Of a stretch of DNA of 64,000 bases, positions 18,835 to 30,210 are shown in pieces. A program made the translations under genes and the position numbers. The notes under the pieces were generated by a model. It had not been told where the DNA came from, did not search any database, and worked only from the letters and a program-made list of their open reading frames with translations. The stretch's first letter is position 1, and each line of letters begins with the position of its first letter. Source of the stretch: Gammaproteobacteria bacterium (ex Lamellibrachia satsuma). Its GTDB lineage: Bacteria > Pseudomonadota > Gammaproteobacteria > Chromatiales > Chromatiaceae. Location: NCBI GenBank assembly GCA_019623805.1, contig CP053680.1, forward strand, positions 2,830,001 through 2,894,000, read 5' to 3'.

Positions 18835-21210
18835 ATGGCGCCGAAGACGATCGGGCGGTTCAAAATCGGCAAAAAACTGGGCTCGGGCAACCAGGGTACA
18901 GTCTACCTGTGTTCCGACACTGAACTGCAACGCCGGGTGGCGATCAAGCTGCTCAATAAATCCCTGCCGCAGGCGTCCTATCGCAGTGAAGCCCGCACCA
19001 TGAGTAAGTTGCAGCACCCTAATATCGTCTCCATCTATGAAGCGGGTGAGCACAAGGGAACCCCTTTTCTGGTCTTCGAATATGTGGAGGGTCGACTGCT
19101 CTCCGATCTGATACGGGATGACGGGCTCGAACTGGCGCAGATACAGAATATCTTCCAGGGACTGCTTGCAGGTGTTAGCCGGGCACATCAGGCGGATATT
19201 GTCCATCGTGACCTCAAACCAACAAACATCATCATCAACGGTGAGCAGATGCCGAAGATAATGGATTTCGGTATTGCGAGGTTACTCTCAGGCGGCAAAG
19301 AGAAGGATGAAGTGCTGATTGGTTCACCCCGTTATATGGCACCGGAATACATCAGTAAGGGACAGGTTGGGCCGCAGGCGGATGTTTTTGCGTTGGGCCT
19401 GATCCTGGATGAGATGCTGACCGGCATGCCCGTATTCAACGGCCGCAACCAGCAGGTCGTCCTCGACAATATTTTGAATATGGAGGTAAAACCGCCCTCC
19501 CAGTTCAATGAGACGGTGGATGAGCGGTTAGATCGTTTCGTACTCAAGGCGTTGGAAAAAGACCCTGATGCCCGCTACGCGGATGCAGAGGATATGCTCA
19601 ATGCCTTTGGTGGACTGCGCAAATCTCCCGTCGAGTCTGAAGCGGTTGGAGACGCGGGTCACGGTACGGTGGATTTTCTCCTGCGCCGGATGCGCCGCAA
19701 GAGTGATTTTCCGGCCCTCTCCCAGTCTGTGCGCAGCATCAATGCCATGGCCCAGGTCAGTGACAAGGATCTGAATCAGCTGGCCGGCGTCATCGTCAAT
19801 GACTTTGCCCTCACCAACAAGATTCTGAAGGTGGTTAACTCTGCATTTTACGGCCGTTTTTCCGGCAAGATCGGCACTGTCTCCCGGGCGGTGGTAGTGC
19901 TTGGCATGCAGACAATCCGCTCCCTGGCAGCTTCATTGATCTTCTTTGAGCACCTGCAGGACAAAGAGCAGGCAGAACGGTTGCGGGAGATGATCTCCGC
20001 ATCGCTGTTCAGTGCGACCCTTGCCAGCCAGGTCGCCAAAGATATCGACAGCCAGGCGTTCGAAGAGTATTTCCTCGCCGCTATGTTGCATGATCTTGGT
20101 AAAATTCTGATCGCCTTCTATTTGCATGATGAGAGTCGTGAGATAGAACGGATGATGCAGCAGGAGTCGAAATCTGCGGTGCAGGCGGAACATGCCGTGC
20201 TGGGAGTGACCTTTGAACAAGTGGGAATAGAGATCGCCAAACAGTGGAACTTTCCCAAAGGGCTGACGGCATCCATGGAAAGTTGGAATGATGACAGGAA
20301 ACCCGCCACGGTTAACGAACGCCGGCGGATGGTGGCAGCCTTCTCCAGGGATACTACGCAGGTAATGGCAGAACAGGGTCTGGATGACAAAACAGCGGTT
20401 ACGACACTGTTGCAGAAGTACAAGGAGGGACTCGGCCTCGATCGCCGCAAGTTCAAGCGTCTGGCAGATCAGGCCCTGGAAGAGTTTCAGGAATTCAGTA
20501 AGGTGCTCTCCAAAGACATCTCTCAGTCATTTGTAAAAAAGATCAGTGGAGATGGTGCGGTACAGCAGAAGGCGGAAAAGCGTGCCGCAGCCAAAGCTAA
20601 ATCAGCAGCGAAAGATGGCCTCGGGGAGACGCAGATCCTGAACGGAGAGTCTGCTGATACCGCCTCTGAAACAGCAGATACGGAAGCCTTCACAACCCCA
20701 GAAGATGCCGAAGCGCTATTGATGGATGGCTTACAGGAGGTAACCGGTATGCTGGTGGGTCAACATAGCGTCTCTGAGGTTTTCAACGTGGTGCTGGAAA
20801 CCATGTATCGTTCCATGGGTTTTCAACGCGTCCTGTTGGCACTGCATGATCGCAGTAAAGGAGAGATGGCAGGCCGCATAGGTTTTGGTGATGACGTGGA
20901 TGATTTCGTCAAGCAGTTCAGATTTCCCATTAAATACAGCGTGGATGTCTTTCACGGAGTGATCAAAAATGCGGTGGATGTTTACATCGCCGATACCAGT
21001 GATAAAAAGATGCAGGCCGATATTCCAGACTGGTACAAGCGTATTTCCGATGCAGGTTCCTTTCTGCTCTTCCCCCTGGTGGTGAACAAGCGGACGCTTG
21101 GGCTTATCTATGCCGACCATCCCAATTCCAACGGTGTAGAGATAGATGCCAAGAAACTCAACCTGCTGAAGTCGCTGCGTAACCAGATCATACTGGCGGT
21201 TAGATCTTGA
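18835..21210 (+). CDS. Ser/Thr protein kinase with HDOD and GAF domains
   Basis: This cytoplasmic protein has 791 residues from the ATG at 18835 (GGAG six bases ahead). Residues 8-265 are a Hanks-type kinase with GSGNQGTVYLC, VAIKLL, HRDLKPTN and DFGIARL, all catalytic residues being present. Residues about 280-480 form an HDOD domain (FPALSQSVRSINAMAQVSD, LTNKILKVVNSAFYG). A low-complexity Ala/Lys/Thr linker (about 560-630) follows, then a GAF-like domain to the end. HDOD proteins usually act in signalling, and GAF domains bind small ligands. The fusion suggests a kinase whose output is tuned by ligand binding. No cognate phosphatase is adjacent. Confidence 0.9.
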   Translation: MAPKTIGRFKIGKKLGSGNQGTVYLCSDTELQRRVAIKLLNKSLPQASYRSEARTMSKLQHPNIVSIYEAGEHKGTPFLVFEYVEGRLLSDLIRDDGLELAQIQNIFQGLLAGVSRAHQADIVHRDLKPTNIIINGEQMPKIMDFGIARLLSGGKEKDEVLIGSPRYMAPEYISKGQVGPQADVFALGLILDEMLTGMPVFNGRNQQVVLDNILNMEVKPPSQFNETVDERLDRFVLKALEKDPDARYADAEDMLNAFGGLRKSPVESEAVGDAGHGTVDFLLRRMRRKSDFPALSQSVRSINAMAQVSDKDLNQLAGVIVNDFALTNKILKVVNSAFYGRFSGKIGTVSRAVVVLGMQTIRSLAASLIFFEHLQDKEQAERLREMISASLFSATLASQVAKDIDSQAFEEYFLAAMLHDLGKILIAFYLHDESREIERMMQQESKSAVQAEHAVLGVTFEQVGIEIAKQWNFPKGLTASMESWNDDRKPATVNERRRMVAAFSRDTTQVMAEQGLDDKTAVTTLLQKYKEGLGLDRRKFKRLADQALEEFQEFSKVLSKDISQSFVKKISGDGAVQQKAEKRAAAKAKSAAKDGLGETQILNGESADTASETADTEAFTTPEDAEALLMDGLQEVTGMLVGQHSVSEVFNVVLETMYRSMGFQRVLLALHDRSKGEMAGRIGFGDDVDDFVKQFRFPIKYSVDVFHGVIKNAVDVYIADTSDKKMQADIPDWYKRISDAGSFLLFPLVVNKRTLGLIYADHPNSNGVEIDAKKLNLLKSLRNQIILAVRS

Positions 21211-21276
21211 GATTACACTGGCTATTGGCTCTACCGGCTCCAGGGTTTCTGGAGCAGACATCCTATCTGTTGCGAC

Positions 21277-22254
21277 TTACAGTCGATGCAGGAAATTCCT
21301 GTATCGCTCCGGCTCTACAATCCAGTATCGTCCAGGCCTCCCGGAAGATAACCCTTCCGGCTTTTTACCATCATCACTGACGATCAGGAGCGTTTGCTCA
21401 CCTCCATCGAGTGTTATCAGAGCGATGCCTTCCGGCTGAACCACAATTCCATTTTCCTCGATCGGAAAAAAGCAGTGGATCGGCTCAGGTTCATGATTCT
21501 TGCTCCCCTTCCAATACCACAATAAGAATTTTGCTTTGTCATTGGAATAGGGACATTTGAATTTTTCATCTCCATTAATCGACTTTCCGCTGACGATCAG
21601 ATACCCCTTGTTATCTGCCATACAGGTCATGGCGCGAATGCCGCCCCCTCCCAATTTCAAGGCGTAAATATTTTCTTTGTTTTCATTGATTTTAATGGCA
21701 GATGCATCCGTTTCAAAGGCACCGAGTAGCCCCTCGGTAGACACGACGAAGGCTTTGCCACCCATGGTGGGACCACGCAATCCGATGAGCAATTCTTTCT
21801 TATCTTTGTGTATCGCAAGGCCTTCAATATTGAATTTCTCTCTGGAAAAATCTGAACTGTTTAGCTTTGGAAACGCTGTTAGTAAAATCTGTTTGATGCG
21901 TTTTTTAAGTTCATAGTCTCCGTTGGCGGCTATTGGCTGTGAACTGAAACCATCTGCATCCATCTGAAAGCGGATGAGATGCCTTATTTTCGGGTCACTA
22001 GCAGAATAGGAGGTGATGGCATACATATACTCCCCCAACAGGACTACCCCTTCCAGGTCATCGACTTTCGGCATGTTAGGAGGAGACTGAAGATGCTTCG
22101 CAGTTAGAGCGCCAGATGCATGGGCCAATAGATAGAATGCTGTGTCCGGACTGGAATCACTTACGGCTAGGAATCGATCCTTTTCCAGCTCGGTAATTCC
22201 AGAGGGTTCGGTTAGGATATCCGTGCCGATGAATTCCTGAAATTGAAGGCTCAC
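21277..22254 (-). CDS. DUF3616-like beta-propeller protein
   Basis: The protein has 325 residues and no signal peptide. Repeated strand-like segments (EPSGITELEKDRFLAVSD, VDDLEGVVLLGEYMYAI, NIEGLAIHKDKKELLIGLRG, QPEGIALI) fit the DUF3616/phytase-like propeller families, in which E-G-(I/V/L)A motifs mark each blade. Its biochemical function is unknown. It converges on the kinase gene and lies downstream of a secreted cupredoxin-like gene on the same strand. Base composition here is somewhat more AT-rich than the flanking housekeeping genes, so acquisition by transfer is possible. Confidence 0.6.
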   Translation of the reverse strand: MSLQFQEFIGTDILTEPSGITELEKDRFLAVSDSSPDTAFYLLAHASGALTAKHLQSPPNMPKVDDLEGVVLLGEYMYAITSYSASDPKIRHLIRFQMDADGFSSQPIAANGDYELKKRIKQILLTAFPKLNSSDFSREKFNIEGLAIHKDKKELLIGLRGPTMGGKAFVVSTEGLLGAFETDASAIKINENKENIYALKLGGGGIRAMTCMADNKGYLIVSGKSINGDEKFKCPYSNDKAKFLLWYWKGSKNHEPEPIHCFFPIEENGIVVQPEGIALITLDGGEQTLLIVSDDGKKPEGLSSGRPGRYWIVEPERYRNFLHRL

Positions 22255-22328
22255 ACGCTTCTCCTCATCATTTCCTACAAAAAGTAGCCAGCATTGATGT
22301 CTCTTCTAAGTGACCTTAATAGTTAATG

Positions 22329-22808
22329 CTATTCCACAATGATAGGATAGTTTGGAGTAGGGTTAAGCGGACACGAATAGACATATTTTCCTGGTTTCAG
22401 GATGATTTGATAACTTTTTGTACTCCCTGTAGTCAAGCCGCCACCTGATACACTGGGTAAAGTTATCTGTTGAAGACCAGTCCCTCGCAACCAAAAGCCC
22501 AGCGGATACGGGACATTCTTATTCGTAATCCGAAAATTATATTTGCCCGGTTTGAGTTTCATCGGCTTAACTGATTTGAGGCGTTCAATCCAGCTTTTTT
22601 CATTGATTTTTTTGCAATCATTTTCGCCTGTTGTTTGAAAGTGATGATCTTTCTCTTCCGGTTCTAAAAATTGGCATCCCGTTTGAGTCAATTCAATAAT
22701 ATTTGTTTCTTTATTTGCAGCTGTAACGGATTTTGCCATCCCCAATTCTGTTGTGATCCATATGCATAACATACAACAGATTCGAGCAGTTATTCTTGAA
22801 TATCCCAT
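22329..22808 (-). CDS. Secreted cupredoxin-like protein
   Basis: This 159-residue protein has an N-terminal hydrophobic export signal ending near residue 30. The C-terminal half (MKLKPGKYNFRITN ... LKPGKYVYSCPLNPTPNYPI) resembles the strands and loop of a cupredoxin fold. The usual copper-ligand set is incomplete: the Cys is present, but no downstream His/Met pair is visible, so metal binding is doubtful. It lies between a radical SAM gene and a propeller gene on the same strand. The coding region is AT-rich for this genome. Function is unknown. Confidence 0.6.
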   Translation of the reverse strand: MGYSRITARICCMLCIWITTELGMAKSVTAANKETNIIELTQTGCQFLEPEEKDHHFQTTGENDCKKINEKSWIERLKSVKPMKLKPGKYNFRITNKNVPYPLGFWLRGTGLQQITLPSVSGGGLTTGSTKSYQIILKPGKYVYSCPLNPTPNYPIIVE

Positions 22809-22840
22809 AACATCTCCGTTTTTAAGTTATAAAATATATC

Positions 22841-24535
22841 TTAAATATTTGATATCCGGCCAGAAGAGTCTTCACTTATGGGGGTGATTGCTTGATCCAC
22901 GTATTTAAAGCGATTTGGGTCGGTCCAGATTCGCTTCAGCATAAGGCGCAGCCGGATGTAGGTTGGTATTGCTTTTCCCATGGTAAACAGGGTTTCCTTG
23001 ACGAATTTGGGATAAAAAACCACAGCAGGTTCGACCGGGAACGTTGGCCGCCTGTCTTTCCGGAACTTCAGACGCAGAAAGCCGCCTTCCAGGGGGTGGA
23101 CATGGAATACTCGTTTGAATTCGCGGTAGAACAGCAAGCGATGGAGCGTCGTGAGTTTCTTGTTGCTGCGCATAGCAACCATGCGCTTGAAGATAGTCTC
23201 CATGTGGTCGAAGGTGTAGAAATGATCCCAGACCGCCTTGTAGGCCTCCTTCCATTCCGCATCAGACAGTGTCGGATGCTTGGTGACCATATGGTTCAGG
23301 TCGTACTTGTTTAAATCCGGGTCCATCCATTCGCCTTTTTGATACATTGCTTGATGGTCCTCGCAGCCTGGCAGAGGCGTCAGGACGGTGAAATAGATAT
23401 GGTCAATTGCCAGTTCGCGCTTAATGGTTTCGACGTCTTCCAATAAAGACTCTTTTGTATCGCCGGGAAAGCCGACGATGTAGCCGGCACAGATAACAAC
23501 GGGGTACTGCTTCCATGCCAGAATCTGTTCTTTATAGCCGGATATTATGTTCTGCCGCTTTTTAACAGCGAGCAGATTTTCCGTATTGATGTTTTCCAAG
23601 CCGATAAAGATTTGGTCTACTCCAGCTTTACAGCATTTTTCAACAAAGCCGTGAATCTTATGACAAAGCGTATCTATCTGGATGGAGAAGCGTACTTCAA
23701 TACCCTCTTGTTCACGTAGATCGATGACGCGATCCAGACAGGCTTCCCAATTTTTATTACGGGCAAAATTATCGTCGGTGAGAAAGAAACTGTGCACACC
23801 GATTTTATGATTCTCCCGGATGATGCGCTCAAGATCGTCTGCACCGCGGAAACGGCTTTTCCTGCCCTGGACGTTAATGATGGTGCAGAAGGAGCACTTG
23901 AAAGGGCAGCCACGACCCAAGTCAAAACTGCTGTAGGTTCCGTACGTGTGTTCTACCTGTTCACGGGGAAGGAAAGGGATCGGCTCGTCAGGCAAACCTG
24001 GCAAGTCTTCCAGATAGTTGTAGATCGGTTTCACAGTCCCTTTGTATGCATCAATAAGAAGCTTATCCAGGCGTTGCCCTTCCGCTTCACCTGCGAAGAA
24101 GCTGATGCCCAGGTTTTGCGCGTCGACCATGTCTTTTGGCATCTCGTCCAACATAGAAAAACAGCCGGAGACATGGAAGCCGCCAATACAAACCGGGATA
24201 TCCTGGGCCAGGAACGGCAAAGATAAATCAATTGCGCGAGGAAACTGGTTCGACTGCACACCCACCATACCGACCAGTGCCATGCCGCCGTCGCGCTTGA
24301 TCATAGCAATCAGCGCCTCCGTGTTTACCCTGCTGTTGTATTCATCAATGGCGTGCAGGCGAATCTCGACATGTTCACCGAGTACGTGCCGGTCCTTGCA
24401 ACTTTGCGACAGGCCATAAACGCATGCCAATGAGTTGGACGGAATTAAGGATTTAAGCCATTGGATCGGATAGCCATCGTCATCGTAATGCGTTGGCTTG
24501 ATCATTATGAAATGGAATATCTCTTGCACCTTCAC
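22841..24535 (-). CDS. B12-binding radical SAM protein
   Basis: The protein has 564 residues. The N-terminal part (about 1-160) resembles a cobalamin-binding Rossmann domain, beginning with the family sequence KPTHYDDDGYPIQWLKS. The radical SAM core starts with CPFKCSFC (about residue 207), the CxxxCxxC cluster site, followed by FFLTDDNFARN. Enzymes of this class methylate or rearrange unactivated carbons in lipids and cofactors. Some relatives act on hopanoids or other lipids, but the substrate here cannot be read from sequence. Translation from the GTG at 24535 keeps the full conserved N-terminus; ATG 24505 is the alternative. Confidence 0.88.
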   Translation of the reverse strand: MKVQEIFHFIMIKPTHYDDDGYPIQWLKSLIPSNSLACVYGLSQSCKDRHVLGEHVEIRLHAIDEYNSRVNTEALIAMIKRDGGMALVGMVGVQSNQFPRAIDLSLPFLAQDIPVCIGGFHVSGCFSMLDEMPKDMVDAQNLGISFFAGEAEGQRLDKLLIDAYKGTVKPIYNYLEDLPGLPDEPIPFLPREQVEHTYGTYSSFDLGRGCPFKCSFCTIINVQGRKSRFRGADDLERIIRENHKIGVHSFFLTDDNFARNKNWEACLDRVIDLREQEGIEVRFSIQIDTLCHKIHGFVEKCCKAGVDQIFIGLENINTENLLAVKKRQNIISGYKEQILAWKQYPVVICAGYIVGFPGDTKESLLEDVETIKRELAIDHIYFTVLTPLPGCEDHQAMYQKGEWMDPDLNKYDLNHMVTKHPTLSDAEWKEAYKAVWDHFYTFDHMETIFKRMVAMRSNKKLTTLHRLLFYREFKRVFHVHPLEGGFLRLKFRKDRRPTFPVEPAVVFYPKFVKETLFTMGKAIPTYIRLRLMLKRIWTDPNRFKYVDQAITPISEDSSGRISNI

Positions 24536-24894
24536 TCCGTAGACGCGGTGGTTACCTGGAAATAACGTTTAGGTAACTGGAAGAAAAAACTGTAGATTCA
24601 GTACTTTAATCATTTTCTGGGGCCAAAGGCAAATATGTTTGCCACAACGTATCAACCAATGCGGCTCCGAGACACAGTGCCACCACACCCGGTTCCGGTG
24701 GCGTTGGCCCGACGGGTTCGTCTGCCCAGAGTGCGGGCATGTCGGCTACTGTGGAATTGCCTGATACAGTCACTATCAGTGCACCATCAGACATCGGTGA
24801 TCAGCGGTTTTATTTGTTAGTACACCAAGCTGCCGCTAACGACATGGTTTGGCATTCAGTATCCTCGCCATTGTCTATACAGAACTGCCTATGA
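24536..24894. other. Intergenic region at the trailer end of the CRISPR array
   Basis: This 359-bp stretch lies between the radical SAM gene and the leader-distal end of the CRISPR array. A 62-codon minus-strand ORF at 24606-24794 (starts MSDGALIVTV, ends LAPEND) has fairly normal composition but no recognisable family or ribosome site, so it is not called as a gene. No terminator with a T-tract was identified for the array transcript. Confidence 0.4.
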
Positions 24895-27800
24895 CGGTTC
24901 ATCCCCGCAGGTGCGGGGAACACAGAGCACAAGATGGCAGCTATAAGGGCTGGTACGGTTCATCCCCGCAGGTGCGGGGAACACGCCATCAGACACGCCG
25001 ACCAGCGCCGCCCCTACGGTTCATCCCCGCAGGTGCGGGGAACACAACAGCCCTTCCATGCGCTTTAGGAATTCCGTCGGTTCATCCCCGCAGGTGCGGG
25101 GAACACTAGCAGGCGGCGGGCCATAATCGGGGCGCTATCAGGTTCATCCCCGCAGGTGCGGGGAACACACCTTCCCGCTGTAGTGGATACGCTTTACTAC
25201 CGGTTCATCCCCGCAGGTGCGGGGAACACCTCCCCATAGGTCGAGTTTATTGCCTATGGGACGGTTCATCCCCGCAGGTGCGGGGAACACGCAGCTTTTG
25301 CGGTGTCATACCAGGATATAGTCGGTTCATCCCCGCAGGTGCGGGGAACACTATTTGCCATGATCTTCCTGGGAATATTCAAATCGGTTCATCCCCGCAG
25401 GTGCGGGGAACACTGATTTTCTATACGATGAGGATCATCCACCCCCGGTTCATCCCCGCAGGTGCGGGGAACACCAACGATCCGAACATTAAATTCCGCC
25501 CTGACGCGGTTCATCCCCGCAGGTGCGGGGAACACGCCGTCAGATTGTAGGTAGACAACCAGTTGGCCGGTTCATCCCCGCAGGTGCGGGGAACACGGCG
25601 TAGTCTGTTTTGCTCTTAATTACCTGATCGGTTCATCCCCGCAGGTGCGGGGAACACCCGTCTATATCAAGCCCATCCAGGCAAAATATCGGTTCATCCC
25701 CGCAGGTGCGGGGAACACCGCCTCAGACTCAAGCACAGCAAGAGTTAAGGCGGTTCATCCCCGCAGGTGCGGGGAACACGTCAGGGCGTTGGCAGAAGGC
25801 AAGATCGATACCGGTTCATCCCCGCAGGTGCGGGGAACACTTCCTGAGCACTCATGCTTTTTTGCTCAATGTCGGTTCATCCCCGCAGGTGCGGGGAACA
25901 CCTCGCAAGCGTCGACCGGGCAATGTCCCTCGCCGGTTCATCCCCGCAGGTGCGGGGAACACTGCCGTCCGCACCGTGCGCTTTCTTGTTCCGTCGGTTC
26001 ATCCCCGCAGGTGCGGGGAACACGACCGGCGCAAACGGGCAGAAAACATTGTGGACGGTTCATCCCCGCAGGTGCGGGGAACACAAAGTCAGATACATGC
26101 TATCCATAGTTGTCTCCGGTTCATCCCCGCAGGTGCGGGGAACACTTCCGTCCAGGGTAACGGTCATAGTTGGATGTGCGGTTCATCCCCGCAGGTGCGG
26201 GGAACACGACAGTTTCCGCACCCGGAATCGTCACCGACTCGGTTCATCCCCGCAGGTGCGGGGAACACTGATACTAGGCATTGCGCTGATCGCTGTAGGG
26301 CGGTTCATCCCCGCAGGTGCGGGGAACACTGTGGGATAGCACGGAACGCATCTATTAGTGACGGTTCATCCCCGCAGGTGCGGGGAACACTTCAAGCAAT
26401 GGGGCGCCTGGGGTTCTGACGGCGGTTCATCCCCGCAGGTGCGGGGAACACAATGGCGAGCGAAGCGAAGTCCAATTTGAATGACGGTTCATCCCCGCAG
26501 GTGCGGGGAACACTCCGTCAAGATAGCCAACTACAACGGTATCGTGCGGTTCATCCCCGCAGGTGCGGGGAACACAGATGGGGCAGAAGTTCCGCGCACC
26601 AATCCAGTCGGTTCATCCCCGCAGGTGCGGGGAACACAACCCTTTTTTCAACTAATTGTTAATCCTGATCGGTTCATCCCCGCAGGTGCGGGGAACACAT
26701 TCTGGAACGACACCCGGAATACAGTGCAACCGGTTCATCCCCGCAGGTGCGGGGAACACCCCTGGAACCCGCGAAAACACTGGGTTTTTAACGGTTCATC
26801 CCCGCAGGTGCGGGGAACACCCCTGGAACCCGCGGAAACACTGGGTTTTTAACGGTTCATCCCCGCAGGTGCGGGGAACACACGATTTAACCCCATCAAC
26901 ATGATAAAAATTAACGGTTCATCCCCGCAGGTGCGGGGAACACCTATAGGGTTCAAGTCAACGAAAAATCAGACACGGTTCATCCCCGCAGGTGCGGGGA
27001 ACACCACGCCCCACCAGCCGTCGCCCTCTTCCAGTTCGGTTCATCCCCGCAGGTGCGGGGAACACAGCACTGTCCAGCCGCCACCAAAATTATGATCCGG
27101 TTCATCCCCGCAGGTGCGGGGAACACCGTACAGTTATTGACAGAACTCCAAGTAGGGGCGGTTCATCCCCGCAGGTGCGGGGAACACTATCTACCACCCC
27201 GGCCACGATCTGCCCAAGGCGGTTCATCCCCGCAGGTGCGGGGAACACTTATGAATGGTTTTGCTCGGTTGTAAATGCGGCGGTTCATCCCCGCAGGTGC
27301 GGGGAACACCAAAGCTAAACTGGTCCCGAGGATATAATTATCGGTTCATCCCCGCAGGTGCGGGGAACACGGCGATGTTCACCACATTGACTGACGAGTA
27401 AACGGTTCATCCCCGCAGGTGCGGGGAACACTGTTCTTTGCGCGGTAGTGGCGGATAAACCGGCGGTTCATCCCCGCAGGTGCGGGGAACACGTCAGGTG
27501 TATGGCGTACCTGTCGGAGATATTCGGTTCATCCCCGCAGGTGCGGGGAACACGGTTCTCTTCACTGCCCACTGCGGTGCCCTTCAGGTTCATCCCCGCA
27601 GGTGCGGGGAACACGTTATCCGTGCGGCTGGTCAGGAACTCGCTGACGGTTCATCCCCGCAGGTGCGGGGAACACACCGGCAGAATGCCAATGATACCCC
27701 ACAGTTTGGGTTCATCCCCGCAGGTGCGGGGAACACGCGAGGTGACGGTTGGTGATGGGGCCTAAAGCCGGTTCATCCCCGCAGGTGCGGGGAACACAGG

Positions 27801-28896
27801 CTCTTTATGGCCCGAGCGCATCAATGGCGCGGTTCATCCCCGCAGGTGCGGGGAACACGTCAGGAATCTGGACCTGTGAACTATGACCGCAGGTTCATCC
27901 CCGCAGGTGCGGGGAACACGCTGATGCAGGCGCGGCAACTGAAAGCCCAACCGGTTCATCCCCGCAGGTGCGGGGAACACCAAGACCGGCGTTTATGAGA
28001 AAGGTGGAGAGCCGGTTCATCCCCGCAGGTGCGGGGAACACTCAGGACCATGACCCGGGCGTTTACGTCGCCGCGGTTCATCCCCGCAGGTGCGGGGAAC
28101 ACACCATCGACCTGTCAGCCGGTGGCAGCATCAACGGTTCATCCCCGCAGGTGCGGGGAACACAGTAATTTTTACGGTCTTCACTCATGTGTAAACGGTT
28201 CATCCCCGCAGGTGCGGGGAACACGAAAGGCCTTCGTTATAGGCATCCATCATTCCCGGTTCATCCCCGCAGGTGCGGGGAACACTGTTGCTCGATCACC
28301 CACATTAGCTAATCCAGCGGTTCATCCCCGCAGGTGCGGGGAACACTGTGCCGTCCCAGTTGAAGTCGTTAAGTTTTCCGGTTCATCCCCGCAGGTGCGG
28401 GGAACACTTAGGCTCATCAAAATCTAAACAAACAATTATCGGTTCATCCCCGCAGGTGCGGGGAACACTGAAGCTCATTTTCGTTTCCTCTTGGTTTCGG
28501 CGGTTCATCCCCGCAGGTGCGGGGAACACTTTACCCATACACCTTGCCTAACAAACTCAGGCGGTTCATCCCCGCAGGTGCGGGGAACACGGGCGGTATT
28601 TCTGTCCACCCTGTCGGGTATCCCGGTTCATCCCCGCAGGTGCGGGGAACACGCCATATTCCCATTCCTCATAGCGCAGCCATTCGGTTCATCCCCGCAG
28701 GTGCGGGGAACACTGTGTTCGCTTTCCGGCAATCCTCTTATATTCCGGTTCATCCCCGCAGGTGCGGGGAACACCAATGCCGTCGTGATGTGACCGCAGG
28801 CTGAATCGGTTCATCCCCGCAGGTGCGGGGAACACGCGGGCGTCACTGTCGTGGCGGACACCCTGCACGGTTCATCCCCGCAGGTGCGGGGAACAC
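24895..28896 (-). CRISPR. Type I-E CRISPR array, 66 repeats and 65 spacers
   Basis: Repeat starts were counted one by one: 66 copies of a 29-bp repeat (plus strand CGGTTCATCCCCGC... ending GGGGAACAC) with 65 spacers. Fifty-seven spacers are 32 nt and eight are 33 nt, giving the observed span of 4002 bp. The repeat is the complement of the E. coli type I-E repeat family, so crRNA is read from the minus strand with the 5' handle AUGAACCG and the stem CCCCGC/GCGGGG. No internal mismatch was seen in any repeat; only base 1 varies, at 25140, 27586, 27708 and 27891. The leader and cas1-cas2 lie on the right, so the newest spacers are near 28.8 kb. Confidence 0.99.
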
Positions 28897-28987
28897 ACTA
28901 ATTCTATCTATTTGATAATTAATGGCAAATTCACTATAGGTTTTTCTACCAACCTATTTGGCCTTATTTGAGACACTAAATCCAAAT

Positions 28988-28989
<2 letters not shown>
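28897..28989 (-). promoter_or_regulatory. CRISPR leader
   Basis: This AT-rich 93-bp sequence lies between the cas2 stop and the first (leader-proximal) repeat and is read leftward into the array. On the minus strand it contains TTGGTAGA and CATTAATTA blocks reminiscent of the E. coli type I-E leader. TATCAAATAGATA, close to the repeat, deviates by one base from the IHF core WATCAANNNNTTR. IHF bending of the leader is known to be required for spacer integration in E. coli, and its use here is inferred. Confidence 0.75.
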
Positions 28990-30181
<1,192 letters not shown>

Positions 30182-30210
30182 GGCGGCTTCTCTACTGAAC
30201 TGATCCCGGA

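Noticed and set aside
21237..21255. Hairpin GCTCCAG/CTGGAGC between the kinase and the propeller gene
   Set aside because: The stem is only 7 bp with no T-tract on either side, so a terminator cannot be supported.
24606..24794. A 62-codon minus-strand ORF next to the array
   Set aside because: There is no ribosome site, family or conserved context, so it is left as an uncalled ORF.
26944..26975. GGTTCAAGTC, similar to a tRNA T-arm, inside the array
   Set aside because: It falls in a normal 32-nt spacer with no acceptor or anticodon stem around it.
24895..28896. Many ORFs reading [10 protein letters not shown] / VHPRRCGEH / GSSPQVRGT patterns
   Set aside because: These are translations of the CRISPR repeats in three frames and do not represent genes.
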